From an uncultured Anaerofilum sp. (GTDB taxonomy: Bacteria > Bacillota > Clostridia > Oscillospirales > Ruminococcaceae), in contig CALWZC010000014.1 in assembly GCA_944385935.1 (NCBI GenBank), positions 1-64,000 of the forward strand: DNA of 64,000 nt, given 5' to 3'. How positions within the stretch are numbered: the first letter of the stretch is position 1; each line of letters begins with the position of its first letter. The notes below the pieces were generated by a model. It was not told where the DNA came from, ran no database searches, and saw nothing but the letters and a program-made list of their open reading frames with translations. The position numbers and the translations under genes were made by a program. Shown here in pieces: positions 55,713 to 63,152 of the stretch.

Positions 55713-55740
55713 TTGCGTTTGCATAAAAATATGATAGAAT
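55713..55740 (+). promoter_or_regulatory. Promoter of ferredoxin unit 2
   Basis: -35 TTGCGT (55713-55718), 16-base spacer, -10 TAGAAT (55735-55740), identical in key elements to unit 1. Confidence 0.75.
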
Positions 55741-55777
55741 AGAATACAGAAAGGCTCCCTTTTGGGAACGCCATACC

Positions 55778-55800
55778 CTATTGCTGCACTCTTTCAATAG
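55778..55800 (+). ncRNA. Leader hairpin of ferredoxin unit 2
   Basis: A 6-bp stem (CTATTG with CAATAG) and 11-base loop. It aligns with CCACTG/CAGTGG of unit 1: two C-G pairs have both become T-A, a paired change that keeps the fold. Confidence 0.65.
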
Positions 55801-55846
55801 TGGCAGCCCAAGGGCATTTTATTTAATCAAGGAAAAGAAGAACACT

Positions 55847-56017
55847 ATGGCTTATAAGATTAGCAATGACTGCATTTGTTGTGATAGGTGTACAGTTGAA
55901 TGCCCCGTTGACGCAATTGCTGAGGTTGGTGGTAAGTTCGAGATTTATCCTCCTGATTGCTTGGATTGTGGTGCATGTGCACGTGTTTGCCCTGTAGGTG
56001 CAATCTCTCAAGAGTGA
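55847..56017 (+). CDS. 2[4Fe-4S] ferredoxin, copy 2
   Basis: A 56-residue ferredoxin, 39 of 56 residues identical to copy 1. Both motifs are intact (CICCDRCTVECP with an extra Cys, and CLDCGACARVCP). Changes gather in the first cluster loop and the middle, adding Asp/Arg near cluster 1, so its redox potential or partner may differ. The ribosome site is weaker (AAAAGAAG in place of AAAAAGGAG). It has its own promoter and terminator. Confidence 0.95.
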   Translation: MAYKISNDCICCDRCTVECPVDAIAEVGGKFEIYPPDCLDCGACARVCPVGAISQE

Positions 56018-56031
56018 TTTGCAACCCAAAA

Positions 56032-56058
56032 TTGGCGGGTACTTTCCGTACCCGCCAA
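56032..56058 (+). terminator. Terminator of ferredoxin unit 2
   Basis: A perfect 11-bp stem (TTGGCGGGTAC with GTACCCGCCAA), 5-base loop and T-run; the same hairpin as unit 1 with its G-T pairs replaced by C-G and G-C. Confidence 0.94.
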
Positions 56059-56117
56059 TTTTTTGCTTTTCTTTTTCTAAAAAAATCACGTTATTGTTCC
56101 AAAGGATTTATAATTTT

Positions 56118-56831
56118 ATGGAAATGGAATATACAATCGAAACCCTCGCCAATGGTACCCCTGTTTGTGTAAGCAAAACCCACCGTTTTGGTACAGACTC
56201 CTTGTTGTTGGCATGGTTTGCACAACCATGGCGACAGCATAAAGCGGTGGATTTGGGCAGCGGCTGCGGCATTGTGGCACTGCGTTGGCATGATATGGGC
56301 CACCGAGGGGAATGCCTTGCGGTGGAATTGCAACCAGAGGGAACCGCTTTGCTAACAAAAAGCATAGAAATGGGAAACATTACCCACATTACTCCAAAGA
56401 ATGAGGATATGAGAAATTTACCCTCAGTGGGAACCTACCAAATGGTAGCCTGTAATCCCCCCTATTTTACAGGGGGATTTGTTAGCCCCAAACCCGGCAG
56501 AGGCACAGCTCGCCATCAACAAACCTGTACCACTAAAGATGTAACAGCAGTAGCAAGCAAATTGCTTACAGACGGAGGGAAATTTTGCCTTTGCCAGCGT
56601 CCAGAACAACTGGCCGAAGTAATCTGTGCAGCCCGTGCAGTACGCTTGGAGCCAAAGCGGTTGCAGTGGGTGAAGGTGCGGCCAGACAGTGTACCATGGT
56701 TGTTTTTGTTGGAATGCCAAAAAAATCGCCGCCCTGGTATGGTGTTGGAACGAGATATTATAGTACAGGCAGAGGATGGCAGTCATTCAGCCCAGATATT
56801 GGAGATTTACGGAAGGGAGCAACAGCCATGA
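56118..56831 (+). CDS. trmN6: tRNA1(Val) (adenine-37-N6)-methyltransferase-like protein
   Basis: A 237-residue SAM-dependent methyltransferase of the TrmN6/YabB family. It shows FGTDSLLLAWF, the SAM motif AVDLGSGCGIVAL (about 44-56) and the N6-adenine motif NPPYF (about 113-117). Its place before rsmI is the same as yabB in Bacillus. The exact tRNA target in this organism is inferred. The stop overlaps the rsmI start. Confidence 0.92.
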   Translation: MEMEYTIETLANGTPVCVSKTHRFGTDSLLLAWFAQPWRQHKAVDLGSGCGIVALRWHDMGHRGECLAVELQPEGTALLTKSIEMGNITHITPKNEDMRNLPSVGTYQMVACNPPYFTGGFVSPKPGRGTARHQQTCTTKDVTAVASKLLTDGGKFCLCQRPEQLAEVICAARAVRLEPKRLQWVKVRPDSVPWLFLLECQKNRRPGMVLERDIIVQAEDGSHSAQILEIYGREQQP

Positions 56832-57664
56832 ATGGAACTCTATATATTGTAGCCACCCCCATTGGCAATTTGGGAGATTTGACCCCTCGTGCAGCCCAAA
56901 CCTTTGAAGATGTGGATTTTATTGCTGCTGAGGATACCCGCGTTACCTTAAAGTTGCTAAACCATTTGGGAATAAAAAAACCAATGGTTAGTTATTATGA
57001 GCACAATTTGAAGGAAAAAGGACAACAGATTTTGCAGCGTATCCAGCAAGGGGAAAGCTGCGCATTGTGCAGCGATGCTGGAATGCCTGCTATTTCCGAC
57101 CCCGGAGAGCTAATTGTCACTGATGCCCTTGCTCAAGGCATTCGGGTAGTGCCTATCCCTGCCGCCAGTGCCGCTGTCACAGCCTTGGCCGTGTCAGGGC
57201 AGCCCACAGGCCGCTTTGTGTTTGAGGGTTTTTTAGCGGTAAATCGCCGCAGCCGTATGGAACGTTTGGAGGAAATGAAATCCGAACAGCGCACCATGAT
57301 TTTTTACGAAGCCCCCCATAAATTGCGCACCACCTTGGCAGACTTAGCCTCTGCCTTTGGAGGGGACAGAAGCATTACTTTGTGTAGAGAGTTGACAAAA
57401 CTGCATGAAACCATCACAAAAACAACCCTGCAACAAGCCATAGAATGGTATGAGGAAAACCAACCTCGTGGGGAATATGTGTTGGTGGTAGCAGGGGCAA
57501 GCCCTACACAAGAAGAACAACAATGGACTTTGGAGCAAGCAGTAGAATTGGCCCAGAGTTTGGCAGCCGGAGGACAAAAATTGACAGCCGCAGCAAAAGA
57601 GGCTGCCGCTGCCAGCGGATTTTCAAAAAGCGAAATTTATAAATGTGTATTGGAGCAACAATAA
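56828..57664 (+). CDS. rsmI: 16S rRNA (cytidine1402-2'-O)-methyltransferase
   Basis: A 278-residue tetrapyrrole-methylase-fold enzyme that methylates C1402 of 16S rRNA. Typical are LYIVATPIGNLGDLTPRA, AAEDTRVTLKLLNHLGI, SDAGMPAISDPGELIV and FYEAPHKLRTTLADL. The ATG overlaps the trmN6 stop (ATGA). Length is normal. Confidence 0.97.
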   Translation: MNGTLYIVATPIGNLGDLTPRAAQTFEDVDFIAAEDTRVTLKLLNHLGIKKPMVSYYEHNLKEKGQQILQRIQQGESCALCSDAGMPAISDPGELIVTDALAQGIRVVPIPAASAAVTALAVSGQPTGRFVFEGFLAVNRRSRMERLEEMKSEQRTMIFYEAPHKLRTTLADLASAFGGDRSITLCRELTKLHETITKTTLQQAIEWYEENQPRGEYVLVVAGASPTQEEQQWTLEQAVELAQSLAAGGQKLTAAAKEAAAASGFSKSEIYKCVLEQQ

Positions 57665-57692
57665 TACCAAGGCAGAAAGGATGAACTATGCC

Positions 57693-58181
57693 ATGAAAAA
57701 ATTTTTGGTATTATCTGACAGCCACGGAAATCTTGCTGCATTGCGCAATGTAATTGATGCAGAGCCGGGCACCACAGATGTTATCTTTTTAGGGGATGGT
57801 TTAATGGATATTCGGGAATTACAAGAGGACTATCCCCACTTAAAAATTCAGGCGGTACGGGGCAATTGTGACTACAGCCGTACCCAACCAGCAGAGTCCA
57901 TGATTACCGTTGAAAATCAGTTGATTTTCTTTTGTCATGGAGATGGCTATCAAGTAAAGTTTACAGTGGCGGGGCTAAAATATGCCGCAAGGCAAAGAGG
58001 GGCAGACATTGCCCTCTTTGGTCATACCCACTCCCCTTACTACGAATATACCGATGAATTGTATGTATTCAATCCCGGTTCGGTCAGCCGTCCTCGTGTG
58101 GGTAGACCAACCTATGGTATGATGATTCTGGGGGAAGGAGTTCCCCGCTTTTATCACAAAGAAGTGCCCGAATATTGGTAA
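57693..58181 (+). CDS. YfcE/MJ0936-type phosphodiesterase
   Basis: A 162-residue calcineurin-like metallophosphoesterase. Metal ligands are visible in LSDSHGN, FLGDG, RGNCD, FCHGD and FGHTHSP. Family members hydrolyse phosphodiesters; the substrate is unknown. ATG 57693 gives the normal start, with GGATGA 8 bases upstream; ATG 57681 would touch its ribosome site. It follows rsmI closely. Confidence 0.92.
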   Translation: MKKFLVLSDSHGNLAALRNVIDAEPGTTDVIFLGDGLMDIRELQEDYPHLKIQAVRGNCDYSRTQPAESMITVENQLIFFCHGDGYQVKFTVAGLKYAARQRGADIALFGHTHSPYYEYTDELYVFNPGSVSRPRVGRPTYGMMILGEGVPRFYHKEVPEYW

Positions 58182-58192
58182 TAAAAGAGCAC

Positions 58193-58295
58193 AAAAAATG
58201 CCCACGCTGCGGATGCGTGGGCATTCAAGGGGTATCGCTTTGGTGTGAGGAGGAATCATGTACAGAAGGGGGCTGCGGCTTCCCGCCTTCTGTGA
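58193..58295 (-). ncRNA. Candidate small RNA (about 100 nt) with a CCTCCTC linker
   Basis: On the minus strand a -10-like TATACT (complement of 58301-58306) is followed at once by a stem-loop (ACAGAAGG with CCTTCTGT, 58262-58293), a linker of about 36 bases containing CCTCCTC (complement of 58247-58253), and a strong terminator hairpin (11 bp, 58197-58225) with a T-run. This is the layout of trans-acting RNAs of Gram-positive bacteria that pair with Shine-Dalgarno sequences. A clear -35 is lacking. Family unknown. Confidence 0.5.
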
Positions 58296-58370
58296 TTGTA
58301 AGTATACTATCTAGTTGCGTAGACTTTATGAAACCCGTATGAATAAAATGTAAATTTGCATTTGCGACAA

Positions 58371-58406
58371 AAAGCGATGGAAACCGACAGGTTTTTCCAT
58401 CGCTTT
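58371..58406 (-). terminator. Terminator after the NERD gene
   Basis: A 13-bp stem (AAAGCGATGGAAA with TTTCCATCGCTTT), 10-base loop, T-run on the minus strand. It separates the NERD gene from the small-RNA candidate. Confidence 0.85.
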
Positions 58407-58411
58407 ATCGT

Positions 58412-59056
58412 TTATTTTTCTACAGCGTTCCGCAATGCCTTGGCTACAGCATCAATGTCCACTTTTTTGTCATCGGTATACTTATCCTTCATAAGCAAAG
58501 CGGAAAATTCCTTCATTCTGTATACTGGAGTGGAACGAGGCATAAGCAATTCTGTGGCTTTGTTGGGGAACACACAAATAGCCTCCACAGGCACACCTTT
58601 AATCTTGTTGTCAAACAATACTTCTCGCACAAGGCGTGCTTCTTTTTCTGCTTGTTGCAAAGGGTTGGGAAACTCTACCCGACCGCTGCCGGTGGTCTGT
58701 GCCCATGTTTGCTCTCGTTCGCCGCCATACACCTGCCCATGGTAGCCCATAGAGCGCACAGCCAACACACCAAAGGTACCAATAACCAGAGCATCAAAAT
58801 CAGAAACCCCTGTACCGTGGGCAATCTTTCCCGGCTGAATGATTTCGTAGCCATTGCGAGAAGCAAAACTTTTTAATGCACGAATAACCTTGCCGCTGTC
58901 TTGGCTGCGACCACGGGGGGCATCCAGTTTAGGCTGTTGTTCTGGGGTCAGTTCTTTAATTTCTTGGCTTTTTTTATACTTATACCAGTTAATTCCAATA
59001 ATCACCACCACAATCATGGCAGTGACAAGAATCAATTCCCATACATTTGGATTCAA
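58412..59056 (-). CDS. NERD-domain protein with N-terminal membrane anchor
   Basis: A 214-residue protein with one N-terminal membrane helix (about 5-24) and a NERD (nuclease-related) domain (about 50-190). It shows HGTGVSDFDALVIGTFGVLAVRSMGYHGQVYGG, where the Asp and the later residues are typical of the nuclease-like core. Cleavage activity is unproven for most family members. The start is TTG 59056 with GAGGAG 9 bases upstream. Confidence 0.85.
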   Translation of the reverse strand: MNPNVWELILVTAMIVVVIIGINWYKYKKSQEIKELTPEQQPKLDAPRGRSQDSGKVIRALKSFASRNGYEIIQPGKIAHGTGVSDFDALVIGTFGVLAVRSMGYHGQVYGGEREQTWAQTTGSGRVEFPNPLQQAEKEARLVREVLFDNKIKGVPVEAICVFPNKATELLMPRSTPVYRMKEFSALLMKDKYTDDKKVDIDAVAKALRNAVEK

Positions 59057-59136
59057 AATGCAACTCTCCTCTAATAAAATGATAGAATGGTTCCATTATA
59101 GCAAATTTTACCCACAGGCACAACCCAACCATAAGG

Positions 59137-59955
59137 TTAGCAATGGGAAAGTATTTGCTGTATTTTTTGGGGGTCTATGTTGAAAAAGGGCTTTACTGGC
59201 GCAGGAATTCCTTCTACCATACATAGCGTATAGCCCCATGTGGTAGTTCCATACCATTGCCCTTGTTTAAACCCGCAGTTGGGTTGATATGCCAACTGCT
59301 GAAAGCCAATCCTTTTGTGGAGAGCTTCACTGGCTGGATTGGGGCTGGTAACCACTCCATATGCTTGATACAATCCCTGCTCCTTCAATAAAGCCAGTAA
59401 AGCACCATACAACCGTATACCACGCCCCCCACCAGTGGCAGTGGGTGCCAAATAGATGGTGGTTTCCACCGACCAGTCAAAGGCTTCACGCTCCCGCCAA
59501 CGGTGAGCACAGGCAAAACCCAAAATTCCCCCTTCTCCTTCCAATACTAGAAAAGGATAATCTGCAAGACTTTGAGCTACCCACTTTTGGTAGCTCTCAC
59601 CGTCTGGGGTGGTATAAGCAAAAGTGGCAGGGGTATGTTCCACATAATATTGGTAAATGGCTCGAATGCCTTCACTGTCTTGTGGCTGTGCCAATCGCAA
59701 CTGTTCCTGCTGCCAATTTTGGCAAAGTTGCAGCTTTTTTTCACGGGGGAGCTTTTTCAAGTGTGATTCCCATCGCAAAGCACAAGAATTATCCGGCAAA
59801 AGCTGACAATATGCCAAAGAAAGAGGCCCTCTGCCACGGGTATATTTTGCCCCTTTGCCACATTGGTGCTGTTGAAGCCGGCGGTCTACATTGGTTGTAT
59901 ATCCTCCATACAAAGAATCATCTTTGCAGCGAATCAAATACACATAGGCACTCAT
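59137..59955 (-). CDS. GIY-YIG nuclease domain fused to GNAT acetyltransferase
   Basis: A 272-residue two-domain protein. Residues 1-80 form a UPF0213/YazA-like GIY-YIG domain (VYLIRCKDDSLYGGYTTNVDRRL, KGAKYTRGRGPL, ALRWESHLKKLPREKK). Residues about 86-245 form a GNAT domain of the phosphinothricin-acetyltransferase type (RLAQPQDSEGIRAIYQYYVE, YPFLVLEGEGGILGFACAHRW, ETTIYLAPTATGGGRGIRLY, NPASEALHKRIGFQQ). The reading frame is continuous through the join. In Bacillus the lone GIY-YIG gene (yazA) lies between trmN6 and rsmI; here it is a few genes away and fused. The ATG overlaps the MYG1 stop. Confidence 0.88.
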   Translation of the reverse strand: MSAYVYLIRCKDDSLYGGYTTNVDRRLQQHQCGKGAKYTRGRGPLSLAYCQLLPDNSCALRWESHLKKLPREKKLQLCQNWQQEQLRLAQPQDSEGIRAIYQYYVEHTPATFAYTTPDGESYQKWVAQSLADYPFLVLEGEGGILGFACAHRWREREAFDWSVETTIYLAPTATGGGRGIRLYGALLALLKEQGLYQAYGVVTSPNPASEALHKRIGFQQLAYQPNCGFKQGQWYGTTTWGYTLCMVEGIPAPVKPFFNIDPQKIQQILSHC

Positions 59956-60788
59956 CCTTGCACCTCAGTAGCCAACTGGATGGCTTTTCTACATGCTGCC
60001 AATGCTCCAGCCTTGCTGTCAGTGGTTACCAAAAAGCGGCTGGCATGGCAAAAACGTAAACCTTCAATGCCGGAAAGTTCTTCCAGTTGGGAAGCAGGCT
60101 TGCCTGCCCATTCTTCTGGGAAAGGAACCTTAAGCTTTTTGGTTTGTCGGTCATTGACCCCTTGGGCAGCAAAGCCTCCCCGTTGGCTGGGATATACCAC
60201 AAACAACACGCCGCTTTCTGGGGGCAAAAGGGTTTTCCATGGGGCATATTGGGGCAGTATCAAAATACCATCCCGAACATTTTGCAGTGCTTTGGAAACC
60301 ATATCTTGTGCCCGTTGCACAGCTCGTACTTCCTCTAAACGATTTTCTAAAATAACCTGTGCAAAATCCACTGCCCGTAAAAAGCACTGGTCAGCAGATT
60401 CTTGAGAATCCCACACAGGATTAAAACTACCAATGGCATCAGCTAAGGCATTATCTGCGCCGGTGCAGTCGTTAAGGTCTAGGTTTTGTACAAAGCGTTC
60501 ATCCAGCCAGTTGGCTCCCTTTTGCCCCACCAACTCCGGCCCTAAAACCTGCCAAAGCAATCCAAAGGCTGCATAGGGGTTGCCATTGGAACGAACAGGG
60601 CTTCCTGCTGCATGGTGGTCAAACATTCCATCTCCAATATCAAAGACTAAGCCATCAAAATCTTCGGGAACCTGAAACCCTCGGTGAATTTGAATATCTG
60701 GGCGAATAAGCCGCAGCAATGCCGCAGAAAATACATCATCTGCATGAAATTTCCCTCCATGGGTGAAAGCGTGTGCAGGTAGTTTCAT
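59952..60788 (-). CDS. MYG1/UPF0160 family protein
   Basis: A 278-residue protein of the MYG1 family, a DHH-phosphoesterase-related group with predicted metal-dependent exonuclease activity. The signature THGGKFHADDVFSAALLRL, the VFDIGDGMFDHH pair and the late GLRFCHASRFLVTT are present. ATG 60788 has AGAGGG 7 bases upstream. It is coupled to the GIY-YIG/GNAT gene by ATGA. Confidence 0.92.
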   Translation of the reverse strand: MKLPAHAFTHGGKFHADDVFSAALLRLIRPDIQIHRGFQVPEDFDGLVFDIGDGMFDHHAAGSPVRSNGNPYAAFGLLWQVLGPELVGQKGANWLDERFVQNLDLNDCTGADNALADAIGSFNPVWDSQESADQCFLRAVDFAQVILENRLEEVRAVQRAQDMVSKALQNVRDGILILPQYAPWKTLLPPESGVLFVVYPSQRGGFAAQGVNDRQTKKLKVPFPEEWAGKPASQLEELSGIEGLRFCHASRFLVTTDSKAGALAACRKAIQLATEVQG

Positions 60789-61007
60789 CAAAAATCCCTC
60801 TTTCTCTCAAAGACAGGTTGCATGGCGCAACGGTTTTATTGTATATGGCTCTCAGTATAGCATATCCCACCACAAAGAGGAATATCTCTCCTAGTTTAAA
60901 GCATAGCCTTTCTTTGAGTATATTGTTTCAGACAAAAGGAATATGATACAATGAAAAAAGAATTTTCCCGGATTTTGTAAAAGCACAGGGCAAAAGGAGG
61001 GGTCTTG

Positions 61008-63035
61008 TTGAAAAAATTTTCGCTACATCATTTATTGCTGGTGGGAGTAGCAGCAATTTTGTTGGTGTTGATTGCTTTGATTATTTCTTTTCTTCCTATG
61101 GGAGCAAAAGCAAAGGCACCAGAAGAAATCCACAGTCTATACCGATTGGAACAAACCTATATCCAGCAGTTGGAACAGATGGATAAAAAGCAGCAAAAAG
61201 AAGCCATAGAGCAGCTTTTAGATACAGTGGTTCAGTTGCCAGCAGATGGAATTTTATGGGATGGTACAACTGAAAATAATTCTTTGGTTGCTTCTTTGGG
61301 AAAAGAGGCAGCCACTCAAAACGTTGGAATGGTGCTGACAGTAGCATCATCTATGGAACAAAAGGATGCAGAAAAACAAGCAAAAAAACTACATCTATCT
61401 GGTGTTTGTGTACAGGGTGTAGCACAAGGAAAATTAGTGGAATATGCCTCTCTCACAGAAGGGCTGTTGCCCATTACATTGCCCGACGAAACCGGAGCCG
61501 AATTGTATGCACAATGGGCAGAGGGAACCGAAAGGGCTGTGATTATAGCCTCTACAGGCGGGCAGGATAGTACAGCTTTGTACCAACAATTGAAGCAGCC
61601 TCCCACGCAGGTACAGCAAGGGCTGGTGCAACAGGTAGAACTGTCCATTGGCTTGCCTCAGCCAGAACAATCCACCACAGCAGAGGTACACTTTGCAGCA
61701 GGAACAGCAAACCCCGATTTGCCTTTGACTGTAAACGGGCAGGATGTGCCAGTAGAAAAAGGGGGTTTTTGGGGAATTGCCATCCCTTTGGAAGTGGGAG
61801 AAAATACAATTACTGCTACGCAAGGAGAACAAACAGTTTCGGTGGCAATTACACGCACCAAGCCCAAAGAGGGCACATGGACACCCCAAGACCCCCAGCC
61901 CGATGGCTCTCCATCTTTGGAGCCGGGCCAACGGGTACGAGTGACGGCAGTTTTGGCCAGCTTGTTGTCTGATTATGAGGATGACGACTCCATTTTACAA
62001 ACGGTTTACCAAGGGGCAGTAGCAGTGGTGGAAGAATCGGTAGAGTTTACCAGAGGAACCAAGTCCACTCATGCTTACAAGGTAGCCGGTGGTTGGTTAT
62101 TGGCAAAGGATGTGGAGCCGCTGGAAGGAGAAATGCCTACCCTTTCTCAGGTGACACTTCGACAAGAGGAACGAAACACCATTCTTCGATTGGAGGGCGT
62201 TTCTCCCCTTGTTACTGCCCAGCGGAGCAATACAAGCCTTACCTTGTATTTGTCAGGGATTACACTGGGCTGTGAATTGCCCACAGAAGCAGGCTTTGCA
62301 CAGCTTACCAGCCAACAACAGGAAACAGGGGTTGCTCTTACCTTTACCTTTGCAGAAAATGCCCTTTGGGGATGGAGCATTGACTATGGCGAAGGGTTTG
62401 CAGAAATTATCCTAAAACAATCCCCTACCCTTTCGGAAAATGCCCAAACCCCTTTGGCAGGGATAACCGTTTTGTTAGACCCCGGTCATGGACTAGAGGA
62501 TTTGGGTGCATTGGGGCCAATGGGGGCCCAAGGCCCTTGTGAAAAGGATTTGAATTTAGCGGTGGCATTGTCAGCAAAGCAAAGGTTGGAGCAATTAGGG
62601 GCAACAGTTGTTATGAGCCGCCAAGAGGATGTTTTCCCAACCTTAGCAGAGAGAAACCAACAGTTGCGACAGGTGAAACCAGACATTTTTGTTTCTGTAC
62701 ATCACAATAGTATTGCCTTAACCAGAGATGTAAATGAGGTACATGGGGTAGAGTGTTACTATTTCCATGATAGTGGGAAGTTGCTTGCCCAAAATCTTGC
62801 CCAGTCGGTAAGCGAACTGACCCAGCGCAACAACCGTGGAGACAAATACAATTATTTCTATGTAACACGCTCTGACATTTGCCCAGCCGTGTTGTTGGAG
62901 GCAGGCTTTGTCCCCAACCCTGCCGAGTATGGTGCTTGTGTGCAAGGAGAGGAAATTTCCAAAGCGGGGTATGCCATTGCTAGAGGCATTCAAGCAACTG
63001 TACAAGGGCAATCCCTTGTGCCCACAGAAAATTAG
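61008..63035 (+). CDS. N-acetylmuramoyl-L-alanine amidase (Amidase_3), membrane-anchored
   Basis: A 675-residue exported wall hydrolase. Residues about 8-30 form an uncleaved-type membrane anchor; a long N-terminal half resembles a glycosyl-hydrolase-like domain without clear motifs, then an SH3-like part (about 300-370) and an AMIN-like part (about 380-480). The catalytic Amidase_3 domain spans about 485-665 with LLDPGHG (His), E in CEKDLNLAVA, SVHHNS (His) and LLEAGFVPNPAEY (Glu). It cleaves the bond between muramic acid and the stem peptide. TTG 61008 has AGGAGG at ideal spacing. Confidence 0.92.
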   Translation: MKKFSLHHLLLVGVAAILLVLIALIISFLPMGAKAKAPEEIHSLYRLEQTYIQQLEQMDKKQQKEAIEQLLDTVVQLPADGILWDGTTENNSLVASLGKEAATQNVGMVLTVASSMEQKDAEKQAKKLHLSGVCVQGVAQGKLVEYASLTEGLLPITLPDETGAELYAQWAEGTERAVIIASTGGQDSTALYQQLKQPPTQVQQGLVQQVELSIGLPQPEQSTTAEVHFAAGTANPDLPLTVNGQDVPVEKGGFWGIAIPLEVGENTITATQGEQTVSVAITRTKPKEGTWTPQDPQPDGSPSLEPGQRVRVTAVLASLLSDYEDDDSILQTVYQGAVAVVEESVEFTRGTKSTHAYKVAGGWLLAKDVEPLEGEMPTLSQVTLRQEERNTILRLEGVSPLVTAQRSNTSLTLYLSGITLGCELPTEAGFAQLTSQQQETGVALTFTFAENALWGWSIDYGEGFAEIILKQSPTLSENAQTPLAGITVLLDPGHGLEDLGALGPMGAQGPCEKDLNLAVALSAKQRLEQLGATVVMSRQEDVFPTLAERNQQLRQVKPDIFVSVHHNSIALTRDVNEVHGVECYYFHDSGKLLAQNLAQSVSELTQRNNRGDKYNYFYVTRSDICPAVLLEAGFVPNPAEYGACVQGEEISKAGYAIARGIQATVQGQSLVPTEN

Positions 63036-63072
63036 TGGCTGTGGAAACTGCTGTTTTTCGGAATTTTGCCCA

Positions 63073-63101
63073 TTGTAAAACCAGCAATGAGGCGGTACAA
63101 T
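63073..63101 (+). promoter_or_regulatory. Promoter of the aminotransferase gene
   Basis: -35 TTGTAA (63073-63078), 17-base spacer, -10 TACAAT (63096-63101). A small hairpin (TACTGTG, GTAA, CACAGTA) lies in the leader just before the ribosome site. Confidence 0.65.
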
Positions 63102-63152
63102 AAAAGGCAATATTTACTGTGGTAACACAGTATCAGAGGGAAGTGGAAAGCA

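Noticed and set aside
58258-58314. A short plus-strand frame (18 codons, MYRRGLRL...) behind GAGGAGG
   Set aside because: The ribosome-site-like GAGGAGG is better explained as the complement of the CCTCCTC linker of the minus-strand RNA candidate, and no plus-strand promoter or terminator goes with it.
59636-59652. TGTTCCACATAAT resembling parS
   Set aside because: Only the left half matches and it lies in the GIY-YIG/GNAT coding region, far from the other sites.
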